A stretch of DNA of 64,000 nt from Limnephilus marmoratus (GCA_917880885.1 OU862912.1:46363117-46427116); one strand, 5' to 3'. Counted from the stretch's first letter, positions 1 through 13,195 are shown. A program made the numbers and translations. The notes: generated from the sequence alone by a model not told the origin.

Positions 1-2
1 GT

Positions 3-2393
3 GATTATAATCTTCCCAATTTAAACTGGACATCTAGTGAAAATGGTTATATTACTAACGAGAGTTCTAACGACCCAGCACGTGAAGTGATAGATATGAT
101 TAACTATTTAAATTTGCATCAACACAATTTTGTAACCAATATATGTAATCGTCTACTAGATCTCGCTCTTTCAAACTGTTCTAAACTATGTGTTGAAATG
201 TCAAACGATCAGCTTGTGCAGGTGGATAATTATCATCCCCCCTTACACATTGTCGTAAATATGTACACAAACAAACCCCCACTGAAACAAACAACGCTCA
301 ACTTCAAAAATGCCGATTACGACTCTATTAACTACCAACTTAATAATACAGATTGGACTTTCTTGACCAAAAATAGTGATATCGAACAAAATCTAGAAAA
401 ACTTTATGAAACATTTTCCGAAAATATAAAATCTCATGTCCCCTCATATATACCTAAACACAGAACATATCCAATTTGGTTCTCCACAGACCTTATACTC
501 TCCTGAAACAAAAAAAACAACTACACAAAATTTTAAAACTCACTCACCAAATCAACGACTACTCAAACTTCTCAGAAACAAGAAAGAAATGTAAAACACT
601 ATCTAAACTATGCTATAAAGCACACATCACCTCCGTTGAGAAAACTGCGCTAGGAACAAAAAATCTTTGGAATTTTGTTAAAAAATTAAACAATGAAAGT
701 ACAGACTACCCCCCTACAATGCATTATGATGGAAAAATAGCCAATAGCACCCATGATATTGTTAATTTGTTTGCGGATCATTTCCAAAGTGTATATGAAA
801 GCGAAATATCTGATAACAACGTACCGTCATACATATACCCAAGCACAATACATTTACAGAACTACCTCATTACACGGGAATCATGCTTAAATAAAATAAT
901 TTCCCTTGACCCCAACAAATCTGCAGGCCCAGATAACATCCCACCAATATTTCTCAAACAATGCGCATCTGCAATATCCGGTCCACTCACCACACTATTT
1001 AACCATTTACTTTCTTCAGGACATTTTCCAACCCGTTGGAAATCTAGTTATATTACTCCGATTTTCAAAAAAGGTGATGACACAGACATTAAAAACTACC
1101 GTCCAATCTGCATACAATCAGCGCTCCCGAAAATCTTTGAATCCCTTGTTCTCGATTTAATTTATCCGTCAATATTAAAAGTTATAGATAAAAACCAACA
1201 CGGATTCGTTTCTGGTAGGTCAACTGCTACTAACCTGTTACTTTACCATAACTATATTACAGAATCTTTTACAAAAAAAAAACAAGTTGACAGTATTTAC
1301 CTACACAGATTTTTCCAAAGCTTTCGACAAAGTATCACATAAATTATTACTTAGAAAACTTTATGCAATAGGTCTGAGAGGCAAGTTGTTGGATTGGTTC
1401 TCAAGTTACTTGTCTAACAGAATCTTATTTGTCAAAATTAAACACTCTAAATCTAAGTTATTTTATGCAACTAATGGTCTACTGCAAGGGAGTCATCTCG
1501 GACCCATCCTTTTCCTTATATTCATAAATGATATCATAAGTTGTTTCGACGATGTAGAAGTTCTGCTTTTTGCCGATGACATCAAATTATATAAACAAAT
1601 ATCTAATATAAGAGACTGCCTTATCCTACAGTCAAACATTGACAAATTACACAATTGGTGTGTTGCAAACAACTTATTCCTCAATATCGATAAATGTAAG
1701 ACACTAACATTTTGTAGAACAAAGACCCCGTTATCTTTTAAATACACAATAAATAACAAAACCTTAGAAAAAGTCAAAGAAATCAGGGATCTTGGAGTTA
1801 TATTTGACACCCAATTAAATTTTATAAATCACATACAACAAATAACCAATAAAGGCATGAAGACACTAGGATTTATAATCAGAACCATCAAAGACTTTGA
1901 TTCACTAGAAGCTATTAAAATTGTATATTTGTCACTAGTACGCAGCTTGCTGGAATACAATTCCATCGTTTAGTCCCCATATTATCAAATTCATATAAAA
2001 AATATTGAACGAGTGCAGCACAAATTTTTACGATTTATTAACTTCAAGTTACATATACCTATTCAACACATTAACTATACATTCTTACGAAATACACTTA
2101 AATTGCATTCCCTAGAAAACAGAAGAAAAATAATTGACCTAACTTTTTTGTTTAAAACTATTCACTCCGAATTAAACTGTTGTGAACTCCTGCATCTCAT
2201 TGACTTTAAGGTACCAACCCGAGCGACAAGGCAAAACATATTATTCTGCAACAATAATTCTCTAACCAACTATCACACACATGCATCAATTTCTCGACTT
2301 CACACACTAGGGAACAAATACACCTCAAATATCGATGTATTTAATATAAGTTTACCGTTATCCAAGAAATATCTGAACAATATTTTTATGTAG
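3..2393 (+). pseudogene. LINE ORF2 (endonuclease/reverse transcriptase), broken, 5' part outside window
   Basis: Non-LTR retrotransposon ORF2 remnant. The window opens inside the APE-type endonuclease: frame 3 begins with DYNLPNLNW, the usual GDFNxPxxxW motif. The frame stops at 506; homology continues in another frame (476-1342) with the RT block containing PNKSAGPDNIPP and NYRPI, then shifts back near 1290-1310. 1287-1973 carries the catalytic motif A (TDFSKAFDKV), QGSHLGPILFLIFINDI and the catalytic FADD box (about 1569-1580). An in-frame TAG at 1971-1973, probably from a Trp codon, separates this from the C-terminal stretch 2013-2393, which is in the same frame. Two frameshifts and one stop make it non-functional. 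The motifs fit the Jockey/CR1 group; the exact clade is inference. Confidence 0.9.
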
Positions 2394-2757
2394 AATATTT
2401 TGATATCTAAGGAGCATCACCTAGGGTCTATTGCATATATTTGTGTATTTCTATATTAATCTACAATCTTGCATTTTTTCATGTATTATTCATGACATTT
2501 AATCAGTCACCTGTAAATTTTGTAATTGCTAACATACCTACTAGTTTATTTCTATGTCATTTACAACTTAGAAACTTTCTCTTTTATTGTAATGCACTAT
2601 CATTCCTAAATTTATCTGTATGATGTTTACCTACTAGTTATATTTTTATAGTTTATCTTTTTTATTAAAAAAAACTGTCTCTGTATTATAATCTTGTCAT
2701 GTAAAAGCCCATCAGGGCGTTGAAAATTAATAAATAAATAATAAATAATAAATAACT
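2394..2757 (+). repeat. LINE 3' UTR with terminal hairpin and AATAA-rich tail
   Basis: This follows directly after the LINE stop codon. It ends with a short hairpin, GCCC-ATCA-GGGC at 2707-2718, and then an imperfect AATAAATA repeat tail up to about 2757. A microsatellite-like tail after a hairpin is typical of LINEs in the CR1/Jockey range. The same layout with a different stem sequence recurs at 33150-33197. Confidence 0.75.
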
Positions 2758-2827
2758 AGATTCAAAGAACGTAAACGATGTTATAATAATAAAAACACTT
2801 CTTCAAAATTCGCAGAACAGTCTTAGG

Positions 2828-3063
2828 GTTTAGCAGGGGTGCCCGGGTTCATGGGGTGAGGTTTGTCTAGGTCTTGGAGACGGATGACCAGGACACACTG
2901 AACCCCAGATTCCTACCCACCCTTAAACCCTTTTCCTTCCCAGAACTCTCCTCTCCTTCCTTTCCTTAAAAAACTTTCTACACAGCATCCCCAAAGATGA
3001 CATAGGGCCTGAGGGAAATTATTTTCCTCAGGGCCTCCTGTGTGGAGCTATTGTAAAAAAAAA
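2828..3063 (+). repeat. Family A SINE, 5'-truncated copy (A1)
   Basis: Family A has at least ten full or partial copies in this window. This one starts inside the element at TAGCAGGGGTGCCCGGG and runs through a C/T-rich stretch to the conserved 3' tail. The tail has an outer stem (CTACACAG/CTGTGTGGAG here) around a hairpin (GGCCTGAGG...CCTCAGGGCC, 3005-3035) and ends in poly-A at 3053-3063. The 5' truncation and poly-A tail indicate retroposition. Confidence 0.8.
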
Positions 3064-4901
3064 GTGAATAATAACATACCACTTAAAAACAACAAGCCTA
3101 AACCATTACATACAGAAAGAAAGGATCTTAAATTAAATTTGCTTGAACAATTAGAAATCAATAAAAAAACAAATGTAACGCTAATTAAAATAAATTAAGG
3201 AAAATTATTTATTCCCCACTCCTTAGTATGTTTACAAAACCTAAACAATATAAAACACTTAAATAAGTCACGTCAGTAAATATAAAAAAAGAGAAGGAAA
3301 ATCCGTCTTGGCAGAATAGTGAAAAAAACAATTATAAATTTTGGACCCACCTATCTAACTACTACGGGCTAGCTCTGAAATAGGTATATCGATTACTTTA
3401 CTTAATTCAAGGTAATAGGTACGTAGAAAAAAAAAAGATTCCTTGGTTTCATTTTTTACCCACTCCCAAATTCTACAACAAACTATGAATTTAAATACAA
3501 TTTTACAAGCTTCTTAATGTCTCGTACCTTGCTTCATTTCAACGCCCAACTGACAGTTTAACTCAGAAAAGAGGCTATTATTTTCTATATAACATTCGAT
3601 ATAAAATTTTAATAATCTCGCGTATCCCCTCTCGGAGACGATTTGCAGAGGGTACTCGAGAGTCGATCGGAAATGGAATGGAACCCGCAGATGGGCAATA
3701 TCCTATCTTGCATACAGTTCGTACCGACTCTTGAAAACCAGGGTATTATTTATTCGATGTCACTGCAATCAAACCATATTGAAAATGAGATTAGATTAGA
3801 CTAGACAGAAAGCAATATCGAGACGCTTCTTAGATAAATCGTCATAGTTGGTAATGGAAAATTAAATAATTTTCTGCTGGAGAAAAATAAATCACTTTGT
3901 TCTATTGTTTTTGAAGCTAATTGTTGTATTTTAAATTAATGTACCTATTAACAGCACGGTTCTGCAATTAATAGTGTACCAGGATGATATTATTATAAAT
4001 GTTTAATTAACAACTAAATTAAATTACGAATGCGCCGGCATATAAATATGTAATGAAAATCGAATAAAACAAACACTTGCGGCAATTTAACAAGCGCGCG
4101 TTCCAAAACCAACTTTTGTTAACTTGAAAATAAACAATATTGGATTTTAGGCGGTAAGACGTTTTGCAAAAGTGCCATATTATGCCAAAAATCGATCGAG
4201 TGGTTCATATCTTACCCGTACATTTTTGCGTACCCACTTACATATATGTATTTCGTCGAATTTCGCGTATTATACCCGGTTCGAAACTCAAAATTTGCAG
4301 GACAGTACGAAATTGATCATCCCGATCCTTAATCCGACAGGTTTATTATAGGGTTCCTTTTAATTCAAAAGTAATCCAGTGTTAACCTAAAAACACATGA
4401 CTTTACACCGTGATGACAATAAAAATCAATAGGTATAACGTGCATTATATGCAAATCCAATTTAATTTTATGATATTTTGTGGCAAATTCAGTTGAAATA
4501 TTTTATGTTGGAAGCTCGAAAAAGACATGGTTCATATGCATGCAACAAAGACGAGTGACAGGGCGGCAGAAGTCACAAGACGCAAGCCAAAGTTCTGAAC
4601 GACCACTTCCTTTGTGCTGAATTCCTCGCAGACAAAATAATACTAAGCGAGGAATGGTTGGGAGGCTGGGAGTGTAACTACTCTGTACAGTACAACGAAC
4701 AAGAGCTATCTCGTACGAAAACTTCTGTCGTAAATGCGACTGGAATAAATACAATTAATTGTACCGGATATGATCCTGCACCCTGCACCCTGCACCGAGC
4801 ACAATGTATTGTAAGTATTCTTTATACGAGCATATAACTTTAATATAATGTGCAATATTACAAGTTAAAGAAGTATTTGGTGTAAGTTGTAAACCAGTCT
4901 T
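3064..4901. other. No gene recognised
   Basis: AT-rich DNA with no convincing ORF, RNA gene or repeat that I can match elsewhere in the window. The only structured item is a short tandem repeat of CCTGCAC (three copies, about 4775-4796). An 83-codon ORF on the minus strand (4503-4754) matches no family I recognise. Confidence 0.5.
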
Positions 4902-5460
4902 AAGGCCCCGTTTTAAACCAAGTCTTAAAACTTACAACAAGTCTTAAACCCTTAAGCAAGCGTTCAAAAAGAAGCATAATGGTTTGAAAGGGAGATATGA
5001 ACCTAAATACGAATGTTAGTTGGAGCGGGCTAATTTTATAAAACTATGGCAAGGTAGGTACTGTTTAATGTTCAATATATTTTATGTACTGGCATTTTGA
5101 ATGCTGGTCACACCGGACAAGCAATACTTTAGTTCCAATTTCTACCACCAAAATCTTTCTCGTCCAAAGTGTCCTGGTGTGTACAGCTATCAGATTTAGC
5201 CTCGCAACTTTCTGAGATTTTATATTGTGTCGCGATTGTGTTTGACTATTACAATAAAAAAAGTGGATCGCTTAAAACCTTCTTATCATTTAACTCCCGA
5301 CACATCCATTTTGTGTATAATATAGCGATATAATTAAGCGAAAATTGTGAAAATATTTTAATAAAACACGGCTCATTTAGAATAGATCAAAAATGTTGCG
5401 ACAAATGTTTGAAGTTGCATTTACTAATAATAATAATTTTGGGGGTCAGCTGTCGGGTTA
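4902..5460 (+). repeat. Family C interspersed repeat (C1), interrupted
   Basis: Shares with 11918-12360, 38107-38455 and 50195-50492 a start resembling CTTAAGGCCCCGT, then TTCAAAAAGAAG, a GGAGATATG segment, and later AAAACACGGCTCATTTA and AATAATTTT. Between about 5064 and 5330 this copy carries sequence absent from the others, probably an insertion. The family class is unknown; I see no coding capacity. Confidence 0.65.
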
Positions 5461-6090
5461 CCCGAATACCGTAGGATAAAAACCAGCTTCCACTAAATTA
5501 CAAATCGATGTTCTCATGATTAAAACGGAGGGTATCTACTTCTGCGTCAGGTAGAATTAATAAAAAACACCTTTGTTCCCTCAAAGCTCATCCATTCGTA
5601 CATCTTCTCGGCGCCATATTCAGAATTATTCCATCTTCGCAATTAATCACCGGTACCAAGAGCGAAGAATGATATATCGTCTTGTTAAGTAGGTTTCCTT
5701 CCTCTCTCTCTCTTAGGGGGACGAAGGCTGTGAATTGATTCGCCACAGCCTAACTTGATTTTATCCATGGCGTGAGACAATGGTAGAGAAAATAAAACAG
5801 ATTGGCGAACACAGGGAAAGATGGTTGGACGAGGAGTCCTGGAAAATATGCTGCGGGTTTTGTTGAATGACCGCAGAGTCGGATCACATAATACAAATTA
5901 ATGAAGATATCGGCAAATTCTAAAATACGTCGTTCAATCAGACGTGAAAAAAATTAATACGAAGATGATAACCAATAAAAAATATTTTTATTTATTTATT
6001 TACGAGTAAACAATCTAGTTAAACTCACAATGCTTAACAATGAAAATTGTAACGAACCTTCTAAATATTATATAGATTTCCCAGCGTGTA
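5461..6090. other. No gene recognised
   Basis: AT-rich sequence with a CTCTCTCTCT run near 5702-5713. I see no supported gene or repeat. Confidence 0.5.
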
Positions 6091-6536
6091 TTGATTACGT
6101 AGTGACCGACCGAAGGTTCGGTTTCGGTTTCGGCAATCTAGTTTCGGCATCAGTTTGTGCAGAAAATCTGCCGAATCCAAAACTTTTGTAGACATGTTAA
6201 AAATCGAATGTTTACTGTTATTTGGCTTATTTTTTACACTTATTCAGACAGTTAACACGTGTTAAATTAAATAAATAAAAAAAACAACAATTGAAGTATG
6301 TGAAAAAATAATATTTTTTTATGTTACTTCCATAAAGCAAACAAAATTAATAATTATTGTTTTTTTATTTATTTAATTTAACACGTGAATAAGTGTAAAA
6401 AAGGAAAATAACAGTAAACAATCGATTTTTAACATGTCTAAAAAAATTTCGGTTTCGGTTTCGGCCGAAACTGAGACAGACAACGAAGATTCGGTTTCGA
6501 TGAAAAGTCCTATTTCGGTCGGACACTATTGATTAG
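6091..6536. mobile_element. hAT-type MITE with GGTTTCGG-rich termini
   Basis: The element spans about 6100-6528. The left end reads TAGTGACCGACCGAA and the right end, reverse-complemented, TAGTGTCCGACCGAA. It is flanked by near-identical 8-bp duplications, TTGATTAC (6091-6098) and TTGATTAG (6529-6536). The interior is largely self-complementary: AACATGT, TTTACTGTTA and AACACGTG blocks recur in inverted order, so it would fold back. An 8-bp TSD and TTCGGTTTCGG repeats near the ends fit hAT-type non-autonomous elements. There is no transposase. Confidence 0.8.
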
Positions 6537-9500
6537 TTCTTCGATCTAGAATACTTTCTCTTTCCCGCATCGCTTTGTCTTTTAATAATTAGGGCGAGGG
6601 ATGCTATTGGTCAGTTTTCACCCCGCCGCTCAGGCTTACAGATGTGATCCCTGGAAGGGATGTCACAGCTTTGATGACCAATAAAAGGTCAAGTTTTGGC
6701 GCTAGAGTTGTAGAACCTCTAGCAGTCCAGCAGATAGGATCTAGTTTAGATCTAGTCTCTCCAGGATCTCTGATCCCAGAGACGCTTCGTAAACCGTCAG
6801 ATTCGGAGTTCATCTAACCTAGAGGTAGACAGTACTCTTTGAAAACCTTTTGATAAAACGAACGGTTAAGGGAACAATTAGTTTCCTTTGAGAGGACCGA
6901 CACAGGTGTAACCTGTAAATCAGTGAACCCATAAAGTTATTGTTAAAGTTTATTATACTGTCTTGCTGTTATTGAGCTGCTAAAAACACTAGCCATACTT
7001 GCAAATTGATTGTACCCAAAATAAAGACGAATTGTGTTCACCGTTAAACTTGTGAATGTCCACGTGTCTGATGATAGCCAATATCCGTTAGGAGAAGGTA
7101 TCAAAACAAAAAACAGACTCTTTTGATAATAAAACAGTAGAGTATACAAAAAGCGCGTTCGATATTCAGTAAAGAGCAGTAGATATTCACCTAGAAATTT
7201 TAAACAGAAAAATTGCGTAAATTTCATGATTCCAGATATCACTATTTGAAAGATAGTTGCTTCGTTTTTTTTAAAAACATCTTACAATAAAATATGCTGC
7301 TTGGCAACTTCGACCCTGTTATATCATTCCTTGAAACTATTCCGTGTCTTTGAATGGCTGCAAGGGAAGAAGAGGGATCTATCTCTGCGTGAAAAATGAT
7401 ACAACACTGAATCAGACATCTCTACTTCACATGGAAATAATAAATAGTCTGCGGGTTTACAAAATACGCACCAAGTGCCGGAAACTACCCGGAGAGCTTT
7501 AATTTATCGTCCAAAAAACGCCTTTAGTGAATTTATTATTTGTTCAGAACTTGGCTTCAAAAACACGTGACGGGTGGAAAAATAATAACGTAGGCGATAA
7601 GATAAATACAATTTTACTCAACAAAACGGACGACAGAATTTAATGATAATTTCGCTTTGTATTTTATTATTCACGTAAAATGTTTAAGAGAAAGTACATT
7701 CAGTAAAATATTTTAATTTTCTTGATTAATTCACTTAATTTAGAACAAAAGCTACATGAAAGCATACCACTGAGAGTTCCGTAGCAACTTCTCTCTCTTT
7801 CTTATAAACGTGGCTTAGAACAAAAAGAAACGTTACGGAAAAGCTCTCAGTCGCGAGAGCACAGCATTGTATCGACTGTTCGGTTTATTCATTTAATAAA
7901 AAATGTGTTTCGTAAATTTAAAATACACACAGCTTCTGGACATCCAGCATGGTCGATTGATACAACCCTATATCAATACGATATTGACCAAATCCGTAAT
8001 CTACGGCCAGTTATCAATATTTGCGATCATGGTCAACAATTGGTACGAGATATTCCGACCGACGCGACGATTGATAAGTTTTATTCCGGCCTTTATAGTA
8101 TCAGATAATTTTCGGTTAACTGTCAATATGTACAAGCATTTACTTTGTATTAAATCATTCGTTACGCAAAATTACTGACTTATTAAGAGCGTTTAACCAG
8201 CCAGCGGACGAAAATCCACATTTCGTCGAAAGTTGTTCTTCCGATCGTGCAGGGCGGTTACAATGAGAAAGATTAATTATTATTTTTTAAATTATAACTC
8301 AATATCGAATTTATTTCAATCCAAATTAGCTTTAATTTATACCTTCACCCAAAAATGCTGAAAGGCGTGATGATAAAACTATTAAAATAGTGTACTTTTT
8401 GTAGTTATTTTTTGATTATAAGTATTTATCATTTTTCAATAATGTCTAAATTTAGTAAGAATGTTAAAAAAAATCTGAAATATATAAGTTTGTAAGTGCG
8501 CAAATAAATACACAAATGGACCAATTTTCGTCAAGAAACACATGTACGTACATATTTTTTAATGATTTTATTGAAACTAAAATTAAAATTCTAATACATA
8601 ACTCTGCTAGATAATGTATTGATTTATTTTACTGCATGATTACATTATTTGAAATGGGTGTGGTATAATACAAAAACTTTTTTGAAAATTGAACAAATCT
8701 GCCAACGACCTATGGAATAACCTTATTATACTAAAAATTAAAAAAATTTCTAAAAATTTATTACATAACTTCACTAGATAAAAGAACAATCTTTCGAAAT
8801 CCATTTATGATTTTTTGTGGAAAAGAGTCAATACGTCTAAAAACTTTTTTGAAAGTGACGTATTTCCGGCTTTCTCTGGTAATGCCCTCTTAATGAACGG
8901 AGATCAACTAAGGAATCTTTTAAAACTGAAAAAAGTCGTACACGCGATCCATAGACTATCGATTCGATATTGTAAAGTTATCGAGTTCTGCGAGTTTCTG
9001 TTTCTTCGAGCTGCTGTGTACATATATAATATAATATTATTAAAAATGAGTATGTTTTTTAAGCTTTTCATTTCGTTAATAGACTTGAGATTACAATTGA
9101 TCTTGGCAGTAAAATAAATGACTCAATAAATCCCACACTCTTGTAAGATCTGAGCCCGCATCATTTGGCAGATCGATGAACATGAGGAGTAATGGCGAGA
9201 AGCGTGCAATATGCTAGCAATACATAACGATGGTCCATCAGAGATTACCGTTTTTCTCTTCTGTAAGGCTGCGGTAACGAGCGGCCATAAGACTTAACAC
9301 ATCCCGTATAATGGCCAACTGCAAATCCCGTGCAATCAATCCAATGATATATGTTTTTCATGGGTATACGTGATGGGATTTAAAAGACAATTCTTTTGTG
9401 GGGCGATCATTTAGAAAAGAACTTGGGACTTTATTGTAACTTTCATGGTGTTCTGTATACTCATGACCATTAATTATTATTTGTAAGAAGCTATAAACCC

Positions 9501-11551
9501 AATATTTATAGTAGGTACAACAGATTTAACAATAAACTTGTTCTGAAAACGAGGTAAGTTGTTACCCGCTGTGAGTTTTGAATTCGATATGTCTGACAGC
9601 TATCAAGCTTACGACCAACGCAATAATAATAATAAATCTGGAAGATGTTGGTTTTGAATACGGTGACTCTCAATTTAGTTAGATAAACAGTCCCTTAAAA
9701 GCAGCAGTTAAACAAAACATAAGAGAAACATAACATTTCTTTCTCATCAACTCCTCTTTACAATTCCTTAGAACAGTATTAGCCTTCGCCCCATTCCGCC
9801 ACATGAATTTAAGTCTCCTGCAGACTTTTTATGGAGGAGCATCTATTTGGTTGGCTATCTTTTAACTGTAGTCGCAGATAAATTGACTGCAAAATATTGG
9901 ACTGTAATAAAAAATATGGTTTTTCAACGTGATACAACTATGGGAATAGCTTGGTGAACAATAGACGTTGGTAAGTCATACACAGCACGTTATTGTTCGA
10001 TTCGATATTACGGCACTGAAGGAGCACTGCACAAGTTTCCGTAAGCATTATTAAAGTCACCGAGATACTTACTTACTACACAGGCGATAATTGCAAAGGT
10101 TACATCAATAGACTGATTGTTTCTTGAGTTATTCTTCCAAAATGTCAGATGTAGGTAATATTGTCAGTTAAGATAAATGCATGGAAAATAGGTAGAAAGG
10201 AGATGTATACAGTTGCTGCTTTCGGTGAAGCCATTCCAATTTTACAAATATTTCAATCGGTGGTTCAAAATAATTGGCACTGTTGTCCTGTACTTAGACA
10301 GGAATCATTAAATCTTAATAAAAAGTAATATTTTTAAATACGTGGGGTATGTAATTAGGTATCTACCAGAAGATAAATCCTGCAGAACCATTTTCAATAT
10401 TCATCAACGATCCTCGATTGTGGTGTAAGACTGTTTTCATAGATAAGTCAACTCGTAGAGCATTTACCGCGTAATAACGCACCTAAAGCCTCCGGCTGCT
10501 ACCAAACTGTATCAATATTTACGCAGGATTTTCTTGAATAGACGATACTCATAAGTAGCTACCAGCCACGAGGTACGACGCAGCCTTTGTTGACAAAGGG
10601 ATAATAAGCTACTTACATATATTATATAGGCATAGCTGCAGAAGGGATGGGATGCATCGCCCTTAGGGATGGAGCAATTACAAAAGGTTTCCTCTGCAAA
10701 TATTGATAATTTTATCAGGGATCCATTCCGTCTGGCCGGCATAATAGGATAGAATATGCACACGGGAATGGAGAATGTAATATTTAGGAAGACGCGGAGC
10801 ATCATTCTTATTGGCAAATATCGCATCCTTTGTTATTCCTGAATCAAAACGCTCCGACAATAGAAGGATTTCATGGCTATATTGCATTCTTGAGAGGCAA
10901 CGGTTGAACTCAATAAAGAAATGATATCGTCTTTATTTGAATATTAATATCAACGTTTGGTAATACAGTTGAATCACGTTTATACCGATAAAATAAATAA
11001 TAAAAAATAATAAAAATTAAAATACAGATAAAAATTCATAATATAAATCGTCGGTCCCGAAGTCAAATGTCAGATTGTAATTTTGCAGTAAAGAGGTGTT
11101 TAAAGTTCCGTTTCTGTATTTTTACTGTTTTTAGATCAAGATTTTGAGATCAAGAAAATTTGTTTTGATAATTGACATCTCAATGAAAATTTTGAAAATA
11201 TAGACTTCAAAATGAAGAATCATCTTCAATTTTTAGCAAATCCGATATTGTTCTTCGGAACTGTCGAAATAATTCAGGTGTCGTGCTGTGAGCTTAAAAC
11301 GAAGGGTATAATTAAAATATCCAGTGATTACTGTACTAAAATAATGGATTCTACGACAACTCAATAAAATGGCATTTCAACACCCATTGGAAACCTTTGT
11401 AGCATAACCTAACGTAAACTAATTTAACCAAGTTTTCGTTTTTTTTGTTTTCCATCATTGTCAATAGCTTTTCCAGGAAGTGACGAAGTTGCGCATTGTT
11501 GAGTTGTCTCCTGTCACCAAAATAAAATATGACGATACAACGATATTCCAC
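6537..11551. other. Long stretch without recognised gene
   Basis: About 5 kb of AT-rich DNA. Two overlapping short ORFs at 7903-8178, a 100-codon ORF at 8815-9117 and a 104-codon minus-strand ORF at 10512-10826 have no recognisable domain, and nothing in their composition argues for coding. An imperfect inverted repeat occurs at about 7770-7850 (CTGAGAG...CTCTCAG), and a weak direct duplication of about 110 bases at 8580-8690 and 8750-8850. Distal regulatory DNA is possible but cannot be shown from sequence. Confidence 0.45.
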
Positions 11552-11895
11552 GGCCTCCATGGTCCTAGTGGTAAGGCTCTCTACTCGCAATCCGGAGATC
11601 GCGGGTTTAAACCCCGTTTTAATATTAGTATATTTGCGGTACGTTACAGAGTGGAAGATACTCTCAGTATCGCACTGGTGTAAGACCATCATTCATAATT
11701 GAAACGTTGCTTGAAATGTGTTTGGTGACTTGATCTGAATAACCAGGTACTCCCCCAATTTTCTATTCCCTATCTCTTTCCCCTCCCCACCACCTTCAGC
11801 CTCGCAACATACCCCAATTGGGGAAGACACAGTCACACACTGTTTCCAGACGGTTGGGAGCAGGTGAGACTCATGTGCGGTAATCACAAAAACAT
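11552..11895 (+). repeat. Family B tRNA-derived SINE (B1)
   Basis: The head looks like a tRNA: an A-box-like TGGTCCTAGTGGTAAGG, then GATCGCGGGTTTAAACCCC resembling a B box (internal RNA polymerase III promoter). The body has the family's diagnostic blocks: GAGTGGAAGATACTCTCAGTATCG, a GTGTAAGACCA segment, TGAAACGTTGCTTGAAA, a C/T-rich stretch and ATACCCCAATTGGGG. Copies at 21352 and 34545 (plus) and 50600 (minus) share the body. A family C element follows within about 25 bases. Confidence 0.8.
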
Positions 11896-11917
11896 ACCTA
11901 TGTATACAAAACTTCTT

Positions 11918-12360
11918 AAGGCGCCGTAACCGTGCTCAAAAAGAAGATGGAGAGATATGTAATACGGATGTTAGAGGAGCGCGCTAATATTTAAAGCGAT
12001 AAAATCAGTGCGAAAATTGTGAAAATGTTTAATTAAATATGACTCGTTTAAAATAGAGCAAAAATCTCGCGGTGGTTGTCTTAAACAGCATTCAAAGAAA
12101 CACTTTGATTTTTTCATACATATAACTTGTAAAATAACTGAAACAAACGTGTTTATAATAATTTTTGGAGCATACCTTGCGATTTTTTTCTATCGAGGGA
12201 ATTTTATATAATTTACGTTTCGGGCGCGGGGTAGATATTATATACAAGAATAACATTTTTTTGAGAGCTTTAAAACTTAAAGTGTTGAAGAGAGATATGT
12301 AAGAAATCGGTAGAAATTCGGGTAGCGGCGGCTTAGGTAGAATTGAAACTAGGTTACGCA
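11918..12360 (+). repeat. Family C interspersed repeat (C2)
   Basis: Aligns over most of its length with 38107-38455: shared blocks include CTCAAAAAGAAGATGGAGAG, GAAAATGTTTAAT, ATAATTTTTGGAGCATAC, AAGAATAACAT and AAGAAATCGGTAGAAATTCG. It begins just after a family B SINE. The same B-then-C order is seen on the minus strand at 51591-50195. Confidence 0.7.
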
Positions 12361-12418
12361 GGACAGTAGTGTTATACTGTCTTACATAAACTGTAACTAC
12401 TATTAACTCCGTTACTTC

Positions 12419-12583
12419 TTAGAGAACGTACCCATACTACGTGACCTGTTCAGGGGGGGGGGGTATTCAAAAGACCACGCTTGGTACAAATGAGCGGCGG
12501 GGGGCTGAGGTTTTTTGGTCACTGAGGGGGGGGGGGTTAAAAATCGCAAAAAGTTGGTCACGTAGTATGGGTACATTCCCTTA
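12419..12583. mobile_element. PIF/Harbinger-type MITE (copy 1)
   Basis: A 159-bp element (12422-12580) flanked by TTA on both sides. The terminal inverted repeats read G(A/G)GAACGTACCCATACTACG. The interior holds two long G runs separated by a GCTTGGTACAAATGAGCGG segment. A second copy at 25124-25294 lies in opposite orientation with TAA on both sides. A 3-bp TWA duplication in two independent copies is the hallmark of PIF/Harbinger transposition. There is no coding capacity. Confidence 0.85.
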
Positions 12584-13195
12584 TTGTTACGTTCGTAAAA
12601 CACTCGACAGAAACTAAACTACAATATTTTAACAAGTTGTATTTTTTTTCTTATTCCGCTTTTATTGGGAATTTATTACATTTGTGAAGCTCATATCGTT
12701 TTTCGAAGATACGGATACAAAAAGTTTGCGACATGAAATTTGAAACTTTGGCGGCTTCAACGCTAAATTTATGACAAAAATTTATCTCTTTGCTGAAAAA
12801 CTTTTTAAGTTTGGTCGGGACAAAAAGAAACAACACGAACATTAAAAATAACGTATTCAATGTAACATTTGATGATATAACGGCCATAAAACATTTAAAC
12901 GAGGTTTTCTTGATAATAAAATTACAGAAATAAAAATTGACAACTTGGGGTTGTATACAACAAACACGCAAACTAACAATGTAAATTCAAATGGATTATT
13001 TTATAGCGAAAATTATAAAATAAAGATCCAATAATACTGTTAAAAATAATTCTATTACAAGAAGCATTAATTTGAAGAATACACCGACAATTATTTTACA
13101 AAAATATATGTGAGTTATGGGCGTGTCCAGTGTGCCCGAAATAAGGGAAAATATTTTTTTTACATTGGCTCCACCCAGGAGGACGTGAAGAAAAA
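12584..13195. other. No gene recognised
   Basis: AT-rich. Short minus-strand ORFs (12651-12971, 12996-13217) are hydrophobic and low-complexity, and I recognise no family. I treat them as chance ORFs. Confidence 0.45.

Noticed and set aside
4503..4754. Minus-strand ORF with balanced composition
   Set aside because: No family resemblance on either strand and no context; kept as unassigned DNA.
7903..8178. Two overlapping ORFs in different frames starting at about the same place
   Set aside because: No family resemblance in either frame; overlapping open frames in AT-rich DNA are expected by chance at this length.
8815..9117. 100-codon ORF
   Set aside because: Hydrophobic, AT-driven composition, no recognisable family and no supporting splice or promoter signal.
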